Below are positions 33,305 to 41,723 of a stretch of 64,000 nucleotides of DNA, piece by piece (position 1 is the stretch's first letter; the number at the start of each line of letters is the position of its first letter). The stretch spans positions 18,543 to 82,542 of the forward strand of contig JAKOYN010000011.1 in the NCBI GenBank assembly GCA_029780415.1, in the 5' to 3' direction. A program made the translations under genes and the position numbers. Below the pieces are notes generated by a model that had not been told where the DNA came from, ran no database searches, and saw only the letters and a program-made list of their open reading frames with translations. The DNA is from RXIX01 sp003989075 (GTDB lineage Bacteria; Pseudomonadota; Gammaproteobacteria; Competibacterales; Competibacteraceae).

Positions 33305-34546
33305 TCAATCCAGGGCGCGGAATATCACGGTGCCGTTGGTGCCGCCGAAACCAAAGGAATTCGACAGCGCTACACGGATACGCCGCTCCTGGGCGACATG
33401 CGGCACATAGTTCAGATCGCAGCCCGGCTCGGCCTCGTCCAGATTGATGGTCGGTGGCGCCACCTGATCACGGATCGCCAGAATGGTGAAAATCGCTTCC
33501 ACACCACCGGCAGCACCGAGCAGATGCCCGGTCATCGACTTGGTCGAACTCATCGCCAGGCGCGCGGCATGATCGCCGAACACCGCCTTGGCGGCATCGC
33601 TTTCGATCTTGTCGCCTGCGGGTGTCGAGGTGCCATGGGCATTGATGTAGTCAACGGCATCCGGATTCAGCCCGGCATCACGCAGGGCGTTGATCATCGC
33701 CCGCCGGGCACCATCCCCATCTGGCGGCGGCAGGGTCATGTGGTAGGCATCGCCGCTCATGCCAAAACCGATCAGTTCGGCATGGATGTGCGCGCCACGC
33801 CGCCGGGCGTGTTCGTACTCCTCCAGCACCACCACACCGGCACCATCACTGAGCACAAAGCCGTCACGATCCTTGTCCCAGGGACGGCTGGCCTTTTCCG
33901 GCTCGTCGTTGCGCGACGACAGCGCCCGCGCCGCCGCAAATCCACATAGGCCAGTCGGCGTGGTCGCCATTTCCGCACCACCGGCAACCATCACGTCGGC
34001 ATCACCATAGGCGATCAGCCGGCCCGCCAGGCCAATGCTGTGGGTGCCTGTGGTGCAGGCGGTGACTACGGCCAGATTCGGACCCTTGATGCCGTAGAGG
34101 ATCGACAGGTTGCCCGAGACCATGTTGATGATGCTGCGCGGCACGAAAAACGGCGTCAACCGACGCGGACCACCCTTGAGGAAGGCGGCGTGACCTTCCT
34201 CGATGCCGGGCAGGCCGCCGATGCCGGAGCCGATATAGGTGCCGATACGCTCGGCGTTGGCCTCGGTAATTTCCAGGCCGGAATCACGGATCGCCTGCAC
34301 CGCGGCACCGATGCCGTAGTGGATGAAGGCGTCCATCTTCTTGGCTTCCTTGATATTCAGGTACTGCTCGACCTGAAAATCACGCACCGCACCACCGATA
34401 CGCACCGGCATGGCACTGGTATCGAAGGCGGTGATCAGCCCGATACCGCTGCGACCGGCCAGAATGTTGGTCCATGCGGTCTCCACGGCACTGCCGACTG
34501 GAGACACGATGCCCATGCCTGTCACTACTACCCGCCGCTTGGCCAC
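33305..34546 (-). CDS. fabF: 3-oxoacyl-ACP synthase II
   Basis: A 413-residue condensing enzyme elongating acyl-ACP with malonyl-ACP. The Cys-His-His triad is visible in VTACTTGTHSIG, NAHGTSTPAGD and SMTGHLLGAAG. The start is GTG at 34546 (VAKRRVVVTGMG), with GAGGG 8 bases upstream; the ATG 42 bases further up is not conserved-looking. It lies downstream of acpP with a stem-loop between them. It is the main elongation synthase of the type II pathway. Confidence 0.96.
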   Translation of the reverse strand: MAKRRVVVTGMGIVSPVGSAVETAWTNILAGRSGIGLITAFDTSAMPVRIGGAVRDFQVEQYLNIKEAKKMDAFIHYGIGAAVQAIRDSGLEITEANAERIGTYIGSGIGGLPGIEEGHAAFLKGGPRRLTPFFVPRSIINMVSGNLSILYGIKGPNLAVVTACTTGTHSIGLAGRLIAYGDADVMVAGGAEMATTPTGLCGFAAARALSSRNDEPEKASRPWDKDRDGFVLSDGAGVVVLEEYEHARRRGAHIHAELIGFGMSGDAYHMTLPPPDGDGARRAMINALRDAGLNPDAVDYINAHGTSTPAGDKIESDAAKAVFGDHAARLAMSSTKSMTGHLLGAAGGVEAIFTILAIRDQVAPPTINLDEAEPGCDLNYVPHVAQERRIRVALSNSFGFGGTNGTVIFRALD

Positions 34547-34591
34547 CGGACTACCCTCTTCTGTGCTGCACTGACAATACACTGACAAAAC

Positions 34592-34621
34592 AAGGCCGCG
34601 GCCCCCAAAGGTGACCGCGGC
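34592..34621 (-). terminator. Hairpin between acpP and fabF, possible attenuator
   Basis: Arms GCCGCGG (34595-34601) and CCGCGGC (34615-34621) with a 13-base loop. On the minus strand it is followed by CTTGTTTTGTC. This could partly terminate transcription so that acpP mRNA exceeds fabF mRNA, as ACP is needed in large amounts. Confidence 0.45.
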
Positions 34622-34650
34622 GCCGCTCTCTGCTGCTGCGAACCGACACC

Positions 34651-34896
34651 TTAACCCTGATGCGACGCGATATAGTCGATCGCCTGCTGGACGGTGGTGA
34701 TCTTCTCGGCGTCCTCATCGGGAATTTCGAGCTCGAATTCCTCTTCCAGGGCCATCACCAGTTCCACGGTGTCCAGGGAATCGGCGCCGAGATCCTCAAC
34801 GAAGGAGGCCTCGTTGGTGACCTGCTCTTCCTTCACCCCCAACTGCTCGATGATGATTTTCTTGACGCGCGCTTCGATGTTGCTGATGTCAGTCAT
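34651..34896 (-). CDS. acpP: Acyl carrier protein
   Basis: An 81-residue acidic four-helix ACP. The phosphopantetheine attachment site is Ser40 in GADSLDTVELVMALEEEF. The ATG at 34896 (MTDISNIEARVKKI) is the usual family start, although the frame runs 14 codons further. It carries growing acyl chains for FabF, FabG, FabH and PlsX, all encoded beside it. Confidence 0.97.
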   Translation of the reverse strand: MTDISNIEARVKKIIIEQLGVKEEQVTNEASFVEDLGADSLDTVELVMALEEEFELEIPDEDAEKITTVQQAIDYIASHQG

Positions 34897-34929
34897 GATG
34901 GTTTGCTTCCTCGTTGTGAATCCAGACGA

Positions 34930-34946
34930 CCGCGGCACTGCCGCGG
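34930..34946 (-). other. Short GC hairpin in the acpP leader
   Basis: Perfect 7-bp arms CCGCGGC/GCCGCGG around a 3-base loop lie about 35 bases upstream of the acpP ATG. TACAAT just upstream on the minus strand may be a -10 for acpP; no clear -35 was found. Confidence 0.35.
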
Positions 34947-35107
34947 GCTATTGTATGGAAAAGCCTGATGCCAATCTACCCATTGAAAAATGCAAGTTGG
35001 CGCGAATCCTGAAAATTCCACTCCAGGCACAATCCAGCCCAAGGCCGGGGAATCCGGTTTCGCCCCGCATCCGGATGAACAACATCCATTCTAGCGGCTC
35101 ATGGCCA

Positions 35108-35854
35108 TCAGGCCATGTACATGCCGCCGTTGACGTGCAGGGTTTCGCCGGTCACATAGGCTGCTTCAGCCGAAACCAGAAATGCCACGGCATTGGCGAT
35201 ATCCTGCGCCGCGCCCAGACGCTGCAGCGGAATCGTGCCGACCAGTGCAGCCCGCTGGGCATCGGGCAGGGACCGGGTCATGTCGGTGTCGATAAAGCCC
35301 GGGGCCACCGCGTTCACGGTGATATTGCGCGAACCCACCTCGCGGGCAAGCGACTTGGTAAAACCGATGATGCCAGCCTTGGCCGCTGCGTAATTGGCCT
35401 GTCCGGCATTGCCGGTGGCGCCGATCACCGAGGTGATGCTGACGATGCGGCCACGTTGCGCCTTCATCATGCCCCGCAGCACCGCCTTGCTCAGGCGATA
35501 GACCGAGGACAGATTGGTGTTGAGAATCGCCGCCCACTCTTCTTCCTTCATGCGCAGGAGCAGGTTATCGCGGGTGATGCCGGCGTTGTTCACCAGGATG
35601 CTTGGCGCACCGAACTCGTTGGTTACGGCCTTGATGGTCGCATCCACCGAAGCCGGATCCGTCACATCCAGACACAGGCCACGGCCTGTGATTCCCTGTT
35701 CGCGCAGATCCACGGTAATAGCTTCCGCGCCGGCTTCCGTGGTGGCGGTGCCGATCACAGTGGCGCCGCGGCGGCCGAGTTCGCGGGCAATGGCCTGACC
35801 AATGCCACGGCTGGCGCCGCTGACCAGGGCGATTTCGCCTTGCAGCGTGCTCAT
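35108..35854 (-). CDS. fabG: 3-oxoacyl-ACP reductase
   Basis: A 248-residue SDR enzyme reducing beta-ketoacyl-ACP with NADPH. The nucleotide motif GASRGIGQAIA (residues about 14-24), NNAGI, the Ser in ITSVIGATGN and YAAAK active site are complete. It ends GGMYMA. fabH lies 87 bp upstream; fabD, which normally separates the two, is not in the gap. acpP follows. Confidence 0.97.
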   Translation of the reverse strand: MSTLQGEIALVSGASRGIGQAIARELGRRGATVIGTATTEAGAEAITVDLREQGITGRGLCLDVTDPASVDATIKAVTNEFGAPSILVNNAGITRDNLLLRMKEEEWAAILNTNLSSVYRLSKAVLRGMMKAQRGRIVSITSVIGATGNAGQANYAAAKAGIIGFTKSLAREVGSRNITVNAVAPGFIDTDMTRSLPDAQRAALVGTIPLQRLGAAQDIANAVAFLVSAEAAYVTGETLHVNGGMYMA

Positions 35855-35941
35855 GTAGTGCAGTCTCCTTTGGTTCGCGCCGCCGTGCGCATCCAGCGTG
35901 GATGACAGCGGCGCTCCGTCGCTACTTGTAGTAGTCCGCTG

Positions 35942-36910
35942 CTAGTATTTGAGCAGCGTTGCGCCCCAGGTAAAGCCACCGCCGAAGCCTTCCAGCAGCA
36001 GCGTATGGCCACGCTGAATGCGGCCATCGCGCACCGCCACATCCAGAGCCAGCGGAATCGACGCCGCTGAGGTGTTGCCATGCGTCCGCACGCAGTCCAC
36101 AACCCGATCCTCGGACAGGCCCAAGCGCTTGGCGGTAGCCGCCAGGATGCGGCGGTTGGCCTGATGGGGAATCAGCCAGTCGATATCGGCGATACTCATC
36201 TGGTTGGCGACCAGAATCTGCTCGGCGATATCCTTGAGTGTGGTCACCGCTACCTTGAAGACTTCGCTGCCGCGCATCTCCACAAAGGCGGCATTCTGCT
36301 GGGTCTGATCATAGCCGCTCGAAACTCCAGCCGGCACCCACAGCAATTCCTTATAGCGGCCATCAGCACCCAACCGGCTGTCGATGATTCCAGGTGCGTC
36401 CGCCGCCTCCAGCACCACCGCGCCGGCGCCATCGCCAAACAGGATGCAGGTGCCGCGATCTTCCCAGTTAATGATCCGGGTGAAGGTATCGGCGCCGACC
36501 ACCAGGGCACGACGTGCGCCACCGGTGCGAATGAAGCGATGGGCAATGTCCAGCGCATAAACGAAGCCGGTGCAGACCGCCTGTACATCAAAGGCCGGCA
36601 CACCGTGGCAGCCAAGGCGGTGCTGCAACTGGGTAGCGACGCTCGGAAAAACATGATCCGGCGTGGTCGTACCCAGCACGATCAGGTCGATGTCGCGCCC
36701 TTCGAGAGCGGCGGCTTCCAGGGCACGCCGGGCGGCCTGTTCGGCCAGATCGCAGGTGGTTTCCCCGGGCGCGGCAATGTGACGCTCTTCGACACCGGTG
36801 CGTTCAACGATCCATTCCGCCGTGGTCTCGATTTTCTGTTCGAGATCGGCATTAGTGAGCACGGTCTGCGGCAGATAGCTGCCGGTTCCGATGATCCTGG
36901 CGTAGTTCAA
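35942..36910 (-). CDS. fabH: 3-oxoacyl-ACP synthase III
   Basis: A 322-residue initiating condensing enzyme that joins acetyl-CoA (or another short acyl-CoA) with malonyl-ACP. The active-site triad is Cys113 in QAVCTGFVYAL, His in LIPHQANRRI and Asn in RTHGNTSAASIP. The start overlaps the plsX stop as ATGA, so translation is coupled. It is the gate through which acetyl-CoA enters fatty-acid synthesis. Confidence 0.97.
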   Translation of the reverse strand: MNYARIIGTGSYLPQTVLTNADLEQKIETTAEWIVERTGVEERHIAAPGETTCDLAEQAARRALEAAALEGRDIDLIVLGTTTPDHVFPSVATQLQHRLGCHGVPAFDVQAVCTGFVYALDIAHRFIRTGGARRALVVGADTFTRIINWEDRGTCILFGDGAGAVVLEAADAPGIIDSRLGADGRYKELLWVPAGVSSGYDQTQQNAAFVEMRGSEVFKVAVTTLKDIAEQILVANQMSIADIDWLIPHQANRRILAATAKRLGLSEDRVVDCVRTHGNTSAASIPLALDVAVRDGRIQRGHTLLLEGFGGGFTWGATLLKY

Positions 36911-37935
36911 AGCGCTTGTCTCTCGGCGTGAAGGGCGGCGAGATGGGTATTGATGCGCCGTGGCACAACCTGCTCGGCTTCCAGCATCGCCACATGAATG
37001 GCATTGGCAAAAGCCAGCGCATCGGCACCCCCGTGGCTCTTGACAACGGTCCCCTGCAAACCCAGCAGGCTGGCACCGTTGTAGCGGCGCGGGTCAATGC
37101 GGCGACTGAAGGCACGCAGCACCGGCAGGGCAATCAGACCGGCCAGACGGGTCAGTGGGTTGCGCTTGAATTCCTGGCTCATGAAATGGCGCACCAGCTT
37201 GGCGACGCCCTCGCTGCTCTTAAGGGCGATATTGCCGACAAAACCGTCGCAGACCACGACATCGATATCATCCAGGTAGATGCCGTCACCCTCGACGAAA
37301 CCGACGTAGTTGAGATCGCTGTTCGCCAGCAGATGGGCCGCTCCCTTGACCTGCTCATTGCCCTTGATATCTTCCTCACCGATATTGAGCAGGCCCACCC
37401 GCGGCCGCTCGACACCGTTGACCATCGCCAGCACCGAACCCATCACCGCAAACTGCAGCAGATGTTCGGCCTTGCTGTCGACGTTGGCGCCCAGATCCAG
37501 CACCCGGGTCTGACCGCGCACGGTCGGCAGCGTCGTGCAGATGGCGGGACGGTCAATGCCGGGCAGAGTCTTGAGCACGAAGCGGGCGGTCGCCATCAGC
37601 GCACCGGTGTTGCCCGCGCTGACGCAGGCATCGGCTTCACCCTGCTTGACCAGGTTGATCGCCACCCGCATCGATGAATCCTTCTTGACGCGCAGCGCCT
37701 GGCCAGGGGACTCGTCCATACTCACCAGTTGCGAAGCATGGCGAATGAGGATACCGGGATGTCCCTGCGCCTTGAGATGAGCGAGCCGGGCCGACAGTAC
37801 GTCCTCCTGGCCGACAAGGATCAGGCGCAGGGGAACGCGCGCGGACTCCAGCACCTGCAGGGCGGCGGGCACAACGACATCAGGACCGATATCGCCGCCC
37901 ATGCCATCCAGGGCGATGGTCAACGGCCGGTTCAT
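36907..37935 (-). CDS. plsX: Phosphate acyltransferase PlsX
   Basis: A 342-residue peripheral membrane enzyme making acyl-phosphate from acyl-ACP for phospholipid synthesis. ALDGMGGDIGPDVVVPAA at the N-terminus, VCVSAGNTGALMA-like DACVSAGNTGALMATAR and DGFVGNIALKSSEG are family hallmarks. The ATG at 37935 is set by MNRPLTIALDGMGGD; the open frame further up overlaps rpmF and is not real. It precedes fabH with a 4-base overlap. Confidence 0.96.
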   Translation of the reverse strand: MNRPLTIALDGMGGDIGPDVVVPAALQVLESARVPLRLILVGQEDVLSARLAHLKAQGHPGILIRHASQLVSMDESPGQALRVKKDSSMRVAINLVKQGEADACVSAGNTGALMATARFVLKTLPGIDRPAICTTLPTVRGQTRVLDLGANVDSKAEHLLQFAVMGSVLAMVNGVERPRVGLLNIGEEDIKGNEQVKGAAHLLANSDLNYVGFVEGDGIYLDDIDVVVCDGFVGNIALKSSEGVAKLVRHFMSQEFKRNPLTRLAGLIALPVLRAFSRRIDPRRYNGASLLGLQGTVVKSHGGADALAFANAIHVAMLEAEQVVPRRINTHLAALHAERQAL

Positions 37936-37975
37936 GGCATGAGATACCGCATCATGGGCGGCCGACGCACGCGGC

Positions 37976-38170
37976 TCAATCTTCGCTTTCAGCAGCCGCT
38001 GGCTCGCTGATGACCTTGCGACCACGGTAGAAGCCATTCGGTGTCACATGATGACGGCGGTGCAGCTCACCAGAGCTGCGATCGGTCGCCAGCGTCGGGC
38101 CAGTCAGGGCGTCATGGGCGCGGCGCATGCCACGCTTGGAAGGACTCTTGCGGCTTTTTTGTACGGCCAT
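37976..38170 (-). CDS. rpmF: 50S ribosomal protein L32
   Basis: A 64-residue ribosomal protein: MAVQKSRKSPSKRGMRRAHD followed by a basic middle (LHRRHHVTPNGFYRGRKVI). AAGGAG is 8 bases before the ATG at 38170. It sits between yceD and plsX, the universal gammaproteobacterial order, linking ribosome and lipid synthesis. Confidence 0.97.
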   Translation of the reverse strand: MAVQKSRKSPSKRGMRRAHDALTGPTLATDRSSGELHRRHHVTPNGFYRGRKVISEPAAAESED

Positions 38171-38174
38171 TTCA

Positions 38175-38705
38175 TTACTCCTTATTCGGATCTCGCAACA
38201 GGGACGCCAGCGCCGCGAAGGGCTGCGGGGGCATCGAAGCCGGCGGCTCATCGCCGGGCAGGGTATAGCCATGGGCTGCGCATTCGCGCAGATCCTCGTG
38301 GCGAGGAATCTGCGGCAAGGCCAGCAGCAGTTCATCCTCCACCAGCGTAGCAACCGCGATTTCGTCCCCGGTCAGCAACAGGGGTTCACGGTCCTCGGGC
38401 AGGCGCTCGGCCTCGGCCTCACTGCGCACTAGCCCCAGGCTGACCCGCGCCAGCAGCGGCATGTGCAAGCGCCCCAGGCAGCGCTGGCAGACCAGCTCGA
38501 CAACGGCGCTCACCTCACCGTGAATATAGCGCTTGCCCTGGCCATCAACCGTCGCAACCAGCGCCACCCGTACCATGCCTTCGGTACTGCTCAGCAGGGC
38601 AGCCAGACGCGGCAATGCCGCAAGCGGCAAGGCGCCGTCCAGCCGGGCATTCTCGGCGGCAAGGCGCCAAGGATCGATACGGTGGGGAAGCGGCGGCGTC
38701 TGCAT
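38175..38705 (-). CDS. yceD: YceD-family (DUF177) protein
   Basis: A 176-residue protein of the YceD/DUF177 family, implicated in 23S rRNA accumulation. The two cysteines of CQRCLG, then an acidic stretch (VEDELLLALPQIPRHE) and a C-terminal PFAALASLL are typical. The ATG at 38705 is preferred because the longer frame begins with TTG and would exceed family length. rpmF starts 5 bp after its stop. Confidence 0.9.
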   Translation of the reverse strand: MQTPPLPHRIDPWRLAAENARLDGALPLAALPRLAALLSSTEGMVRVALVATVDGQGKRYIHGEVSAVVELVCQRCLGRLHMPLLARVSLGLVRSEAEAERLPEDREPLLLTGDEIAVATLVEDELLLALPQIPRHEDLRECAAHGYTLPGDEPPASMPPQPFAALASLLRDPNKE

Positions 38706-38801
38706 AAGGCGCGGAATGATATCGGCACGATGGATTTCTGTCAAAATAAACCCGGATTACGCATAATTACCGTAGTTTTCACCCACTTGCTGAGACGCCC
38801 C

Positions 38802-39401
38802 ATGACTGAAGCTCTTGCCGGTGGCCGTCGCCTGATCCTGGCGTCGACCTCGCCTTTCCGCCGCGAGCTGCTCGCGCGCCTGGCCCTGCCGTTCACAGCC
38901 CAGGCTCCGGAGACTGATGAAACCCACCAGCCCGGTGAAAGTGCGCCGGCGCTGGTGGCGCGGCTGGCCCGGGCCAAGGCCGAGGCAGTCGCGATGCGCG
39001 AGCCTAACGCCCTGCTGATTGGCTCGGATCAGGCCGCAGTACTGGATAACGACATTCTCGGCAAACCTGGCGATCATGCCAACGCCCTGGCGCAGTTGCG
39101 GCGCGCCAGTGGGCGAACGGTCAGCTTCCATACCGGGCTGTGCCTGCTCGACAGCGCCAGCGGCCAGTATCAGGTGGCGATAGAAACCTTCCGGGTGGTA
39201 TTTCGCACGCTCAGCGAGACGCAGATTGAGCACTACCTGCGCCGGGAACAGCCCTATGGCTGCGCCGGCAGTTTCAAAGCCGAGGGTCTGGGTATCGCCC
39301 TGTTCGAGCGCCTGGAAGGCGATGACCCCACCGGATTGATCGGCCTGCCGCTGATCCGCCTGACCCGGATGCTGGAAGCCGCCGGCGTGGCGGTGCTGTG
39401 A
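38802..39401 (+). CDS. Maf-family nucleotide pyrophosphatase (YceF type)
   Basis: A 199-residue Maf protein, a nucleoside triphosphate pyrophosphatase that acts on modified or non-canonical nucleotides such as m7GTP. LILASTSPFRRELLARL is the signature N-terminal loop; the catalytic Asp sits in LLIGSDQAAVLD and the C-terminal half has YGCAGSFKAEGLG. It is divergent from yceD with about 96 bp between, which must hold both promoters. Confidence 0.93.
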   Translation: MTEALAGGRRLILASTSPFRRELLARLALPFTAQAPETDETHQPGESAPALVARLARAKAEAVAMREPNALLIGSDQAAVLDNDILGKPGDHANALAQLRRASGRTVSFHTGLCLLDSASGQYQVAIETFRVVFRTLSETQIEHYLRREQPYGCAGSFKAEGLGIALFERLEGDDPTGLIGLPLIRLTRMLEAAGVAVL

Positions 39402-39423
39402 ACGCCAGCGGCAAAGGCCAGCG

Positions 39424-40395
39424 CTAGCGCCACTGCACGCCCTCATCAAGGCGCAGCGCCTGGCGCAGCACCGCACCAAGCTGGGACTGGGCACCATCGA
39501 ACAGGCGATCCACCAGCCGGCTATGCTTCGTGTAATCGACCAGAGTCTTCTCGCCAATAATCTCCTCGGCCACGGAACGGCTGCTGCCCAGCGCATCGAC
39601 CAGCCCCAGACCTACACTCTGTTCACCGGTCCACATCAGGCCGCTGAACAGCTGCGGATTATCCGGCAAGCGCTCGCCACGCCCCTCCTTGACTGCGGCG
39701 ATGAACTGGCGATGGATCGCATCGAGCATCCCCTGCAGATGCTGCACCTCGGCCGGGTTTACCGGTTTGAACGGATCCAGAAAATCCTTGCTATCACCCG
39801 CCGTATACGCGCGCCGCTCGACACCGAGCTTGTTCATCGCATCGGTAAAGCCGAAGCTGTCCATGCGCACGCCGATCGAACCGATGATGCTGGCCCTGTT
39901 GGCATGAATCTTCTGTGCCGCCGCCGCAATGTAATAGCCGCCTGAGGCGCACACATCACTGGCCACGGCATGCACCGGCATCTTCGGATATTGCTGACGC
40001 AGCTTGCGGATCTCGTCGTAAATCTCGCCGGCCTGCACCGGGCTGCCACCGGGACTGTTGATCTCAATGATCACGCCCGCAGTTTTCTCATCCTTGAACG
40101 CCTTGCGCAGCGCCTCGATCACGTTCTTGGCACTAGCTTCGGTGCTGCTGGCGATCAGACCCTCGACCCGCACCAGCGCAGTGTGTTTCTTGGCGCTGAC
40201 CGCACCGCTGCCCACGTCATCCGGCCAGACCAGTATCAGCAATGTCACCAGATAAGCGAAGAACAGCAGCTTAAAGAAAATGCTCCAGCGCCGCGCGCGC
40301 CGCTGCTCGGTGATCGCGGCCAGCGCCAGCGTGCTCAGGGTATCGCGCGCCCAGCGCTCATCGCTCGCCGGGCTGTTGTTTGGAAGCTCGCTCAT
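39424..40395 (-). CDS. sppA: Signal peptide peptidase SppA-type serine protease (S49)
   Basis: A 323-residue inner-membrane protease of the short SppA group. One transmembrane helix (about 42-58) is followed by the S49 domain: INSPGGSP, the nucleophile Ser in CASGGYYIAAAA, and the general-base Lys in AGDSKDFLDPF. It cleaves leftover signal peptides in the membrane. It lies between maf (convergent) and rluC, as in Pseudomonas. Confidence 0.92.
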   Translation of the reverse strand: MSELPNNSPASDERWARDTLSTLALAAITEQRRARRWSIFFKLLFFAYLVTLLILVWPDDVGSGAVSAKKHTALVRVEGLIASSTEASAKNVIEALRKAFKDEKTAGVIIEINSPGGSPVQAGEIYDEIRKLRQQYPKMPVHAVASDVCASGGYYIAAAAQKIHANRASIIGSIGVRMDSFGFTDAMNKLGVERRAYTAGDSKDFLDPFKPVNPAEVQHLQGMLDAIHRQFIAAVKEGRGERLPDNPQLFSGLMWTGEQSVGLGLVDALGSSRSVAEEIIGEKTLVDYTKHSRLVDRLFDGAQSQLGAVLRQALRLDEGVQWR

Positions 40396-40413
40396 CAGTT
40401 TTCTCTTCCGTAC

Positions 40414-41409
40414 TCAGGTTCGACGCCGGCTGGTTGTGCCGAGGCTGTCGAGCACCGCCTTGAGTTCATCATGGAGCGGCGCGCTGACTGCAATCTCGCG
40501 ACCGCCCAGCGTCAGGCTCAGGCTGTGTGCGTGCAGGAACAGGCGATGCAGGCCGTGCTGTTCGGCCATGGTCCGGTTAAAAGTGGCATCGCCATATTTA
40601 TCATCGCCGGCCAGCGGATGCTCGACATGGGCGGCATGTACGCGGATCTGGTGGGTACGGCCCGTGGCGATATCCACCTCCAGCAGCGAGGCCGGCCGGA
40701 ACAGACTGACCGGACGCAACCGGGTCAGGGCGGGCTTGCCATCGTCCATCACTTCGACCATGCGCTCGCCGCCGCGCAGCACATTGCGCCGCAGCGGCTG
40801 GTTAATCTCGCGCGGGCCATGGTTCCAATAGCCGCGCACCAGAGCCAGATAGCGCTTCTCCACCTGCCCGGCGCGCAACCCCTCCTGGATCAGCCGCAAT
40901 GCGGCCGGGGTGCGTGCCAGCACCAGGCAGCCGCTGGTATCACGATCCAGACGGTGTGCCAGTTCCAGAAACGGCTCGTTCGGGCGCAGCGCACGCAGGA
41001 TCTCGATGACGCCAAAGGCCAGGCCACTGCCCTTGTGCACCGCCAGCCCAGCGGGCTTGTCGAGCACCAGCAGGTCACGATCTTCATACAGAACCGCCGC
41101 GCGCAACTGCTCCGCCAGCGCGGCCGGCGGATGAAAGGGCCGTTCCGACGTTGGCTTCTCGCCGAGGCGCACGGGCGGGATGCGCAGCACATCACCGGTC
41201 TGCAAACGCTGGCTGGGCTGCACCCGGCCACCGTTCAAACGCACCTCGCCACTGCGCAGGATGCGATAGATCAGACTGCGTGGCGCGCCCTTGAGCTCGC
41301 GCAGCAGGAAATTGTCCAGGCGCTGGCCAGCGTATTGCGCAGTGATTTCCAAATGGCGCACGCCACCGGCGGACGAGGATGCGGCAGTCATGGTTTGAAG
41401 CGTGTTCAT
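40414..41409 (-). CDS. rluC: 23S rRNA pseudouridine synthase RluC type
   Basis: A 331-residue synthase isomerising uridines in 23S rRNA (positions 955, 2504 and 2580 in E. coli RluC). An N-terminal S4 RNA-binding domain (QRLDNFLLRELKGAPRSLIYRILRSG, in part) precedes the catalytic domain with Asp in HRLDRDTSGCLVLA. The ATG at 41409 is chosen for length; no clear ribosome-binding site is seen for it or for the ATG at 41391. It is divergent from rne, whose promoter overlaps its first codons. Confidence 0.93.
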   Translation of the reverse strand: MNTLQTMTAASSSAGGVRHLEITAQYAGQRLDNFLLRELKGAPRSLIYRILRSGEVRLNGGRVQPSQRLQTGDVLRIPPVRLGEKPTSERPFHPPAALAEQLRAAVLYEDRDLLVLDKPAGLAVHKGSGLAFGVIEILRALRPNEPFLELAHRLDRDTSGCLVLARTPAALRLIQEGLRAGQVEKRYLALVRGYWNHGPREINQPLRRNVLRGGERMVEVMDDGKPALTRLRPVSLFRPASLLEVDIATGRTHQIRVHAAHVEHPLAGDDKYGDATFNRTMAEQHGLHRLFLHAHSLSLTLGGREIAVSAPLHDELKAVLDSLGTTSRRRT

Positions 41410-41423
41410 CGGACTGTTATAGT
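41395..41423 (+). promoter_or_regulatory. Promoter for rne
   Basis: TTGAAG (41395-41400) and TATAGT (41418-41423) are separated by exactly 17 bp. The -35 lies inside the divergent rluC coding start. Transcription would begin near 41430, about 294 bases before the rne ATG. Confidence 0.65.
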
Positions 41424-41429
41424 TGATCA

Positions 41430-41723
41430 GTTGTCGCCGGATGGCCTGCATAAGGCCGGCGAAACGAGAGCCACACACGATATCGGTTTTCGCACCCGCA
41501 CGCCAGTTTCCGGCGGGCAGGTTTTATGCAACGGGTCATTCCGCCGCTCGACCCTCTACGATGAGCGGCCTCTGACTGCGCTCCCAGCCGACCGGTCGCC
41601 AATTCCGCGGCGCGTCTGGGTGTGCCGGCTGCCGGATGTCCATCCTCCGGACCTGCCCCACCCCAGCCACCCCCGGCGACAACCACGCTGCCGTCGGTGA
41701 TGGTCGAGCGCAAGGACATCACC
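41430..41723 (+). other. Long structured rne 5' leader
   Basis: About 290 bases without a credible gene. Stem-loops include a GGCC/CCGG-rich one at 41435-41461 and a perfect 7-bp stem GCCGCTC/GAGCGGC at 41543-41569. In E. coli the 361-base rne leader lets RNase E control its own mRNA; a similar role is inferred. GCAAGGA precedes the start codon. Confidence 0.55.
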
